Positions 63,201-64,000 of a stretch of 64,000 nt of DNA are shown piece by piece. Source of the stretch: Zasmidium citrigriseum. Lineage: Eukaryota > Ascomycota > Dothideomycetes > Mycosphaerellales > Mycosphaerellaceae. The stretch covers positions 62,001 to 126,000 of the forward strand of contig NHNW01000028.1 in assembly GCA_002786025.1 (NCBI GenBank). The letters run 5' to 3'. A model generated the notes under the pieces. The model was not told where the DNA came from, did no database searches, and saw only the letters and a list, made by a program, of their open reading frames with translations. How positions within the stretch are numbered: position 1 is the first letter of the stretch; the number at the start of each line of letters is the position of its first letter. The translations under genes and the position numbers were made by a program.

Positions 63201-64000
63201 TCTACCTTAACTAGGTCTATTTCTATGCCTTTAGTAGTAACGATAAGACTAAGGTATTTAACCTTCTTAATACTAAACTCGTACTTATCGATATTAATAG
63301 GGAGGCTAGTATCTTATAGCTTAATAAGTACTTATCGAACTTTCTCTTAGTACTTTTCTAGCGATCCTAAGGTATAGATAAGGATATTATCTAAGTAAAC
63401 CGTAACGAAGTCGTCGAGAAATTCCCGTAATACGCTATTAATATAGCGTTACTAAGAACTAGGCCCGTTATAGAGTCCGAAGGGTAGCACCTTATACTAG
63501 TATAGGCCGTAACGTATAATAAAGGTAGTTATCTATTCGTCGCCTTTACGAACGCGGAGGTTGTTAAAGGCAGCTATAATGTCTAGCTTCGTAAAGTACG
63601 TCGCTTTATAGAGTCGATCTAGCGTCTCTTAGAGTAGGGGAATCGGATACTAGTCTTTAATTATAAGGGTATTAATACTACGATAGTCTATATAGACTCG
63701 TAGTCCCCTACCTAGTTTAGAGACTATTAATATAGGTAAGGCGTATCTCAAGTTAGATTTCTCGATAGTGCCCTAAGCTAACCTATTATCGATATACTTC
63801 TTTATAACTACTAGCTACTCGGGACTTATAGTATACGTCTTCTTATATAGGAGTTTAGTACTAGGTTTAAGGTTAATAGTATAATCGGAGGGCCTATATT
63901 TAGGTACTATAAACTCTATCTTATGTTTGAAAGCGTCGGCTAGATTATAGTAAGCTAGGGGTAGTTTCGTACGCGGATCGGTTTTAGAGGAGTTTATGAA
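60281..64000 (-). mobile_element. Ty3/gypsy chromovirus relic, cut by the right edge
   Basis: The minus-strand translation shows gypsy [15 protein letters not shown] at about 63,560, the box YLDNILIYT near 63,370-63,400, and LAFLRFVGFYRRFINSFS near 63,150. The integrase region follows at lower coordinates, and a chromodomain-like YRKVYYKVK*KGYN remnant lies near 60,860-60,960. A TGTTAGG start at 60,281, preceded by ACA, may be the LTR edge. The 5' part continues beyond the window. Stops are frequent; the element is inactive. Confidence 0.75.

Larger units (their letters stand above)
54700..64000. repeat. RIP-degraded repeat island
   Basis: Over 9 kb up to the window edge has almost no CA or TG dinucleotides while TA, CG and CTA/TAG are abundant. 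In 55,021-55,320 I count a single CA and a single TG in 300 bases. No long open frame survives. This is the expected footprint of repeat-induced point mutation acting on CpA. CG dinucleotides remain, so the loss is not simple CpG methylation decay. Confidence 0.88.

Noticed and set aside
1..64000. CRISPR arrays, operons, riboswitches
   Set aside because: None was seen, and apart from riboswitches none is expected in an ascomycete nuclear genome.

Overview
The window is from a filamentous ascomycete (Pezizomycotina). The evidence is short 46-100 nt GT-AG introns with CTRAY branch points, dense genes on both strands, fungal gene families (alpha-aminoadipate lysine synthesis, DHA2 transporters, Kex2-type secreted peptides) and a retrotransposon block that has lost almost all CpA/TpG dinucleotides, as RIP causes. 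A Dothideomycete of the Mycosphaerella group is my best guess. That placement is inference.

Positions 1-24,700 are mostly housekeeping genes: a partial metallophosphoesterase, a ferric reductase with two perfect SreA-type iron GATA sites in its promoter, a mitochondrial-looking orphan, saccharopine dehydrogenase (LYS1), an F-box protein, mitochondrial methionyl-tRNA synthetase, two small ubiquitin-fold proteins, an unknown protein, an O-methyltransferase with an MFS transporter, UTP13 divergent from proteasome subunit PRE1, a CobW/ZNG1-like GTPase and a small hydrophilic protein.

Positions 24,900-29,400 hold the most unusual locus: five head-to-tail minus-strand paralogues of small ubiquitin-fold proteins. 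Each has a divergent N-terminal arm, a beta-grasp domain, no C-terminal Gly-Gly, and a phase-0 intron at the same point of the fold. The two plus-strand genes at 10-11.6 kb belong to the same family, giving seven members; one array member carries an in-frame TAG.

Positions 30,000-48,700 hold a TBC-domain protein lacking the usual catalytic fingers, the telomerase reverse transcriptase (six exons), phenylalanine ammonia-lyase, a second DHA2 transporter, a secreted cysteine-containing protein and the recyclin RCY1. Positions 49,600-54,300 hold three small secreted six-cysteine proteins with identical cysteine spacing and conserved introns (none is visible as a single open frame), two MITE-like inverted-repeat elements, one of which supplies the end of a secreted-protein gene, and a multi-pass membrane protein. 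From about 54,700 to the right edge the DNA is a RIP-degraded island containing a Ty1/copia relic and a Ty3/gypsy chromovirus relic, both on the minus strand. The secreted-protein cluster lies against this island, an arrangement typical of fast-evolving, effector-bearing regions.

Gene models with introns were assembled by hand from splice signals, reading phase and family knowledge. No database search was possible.
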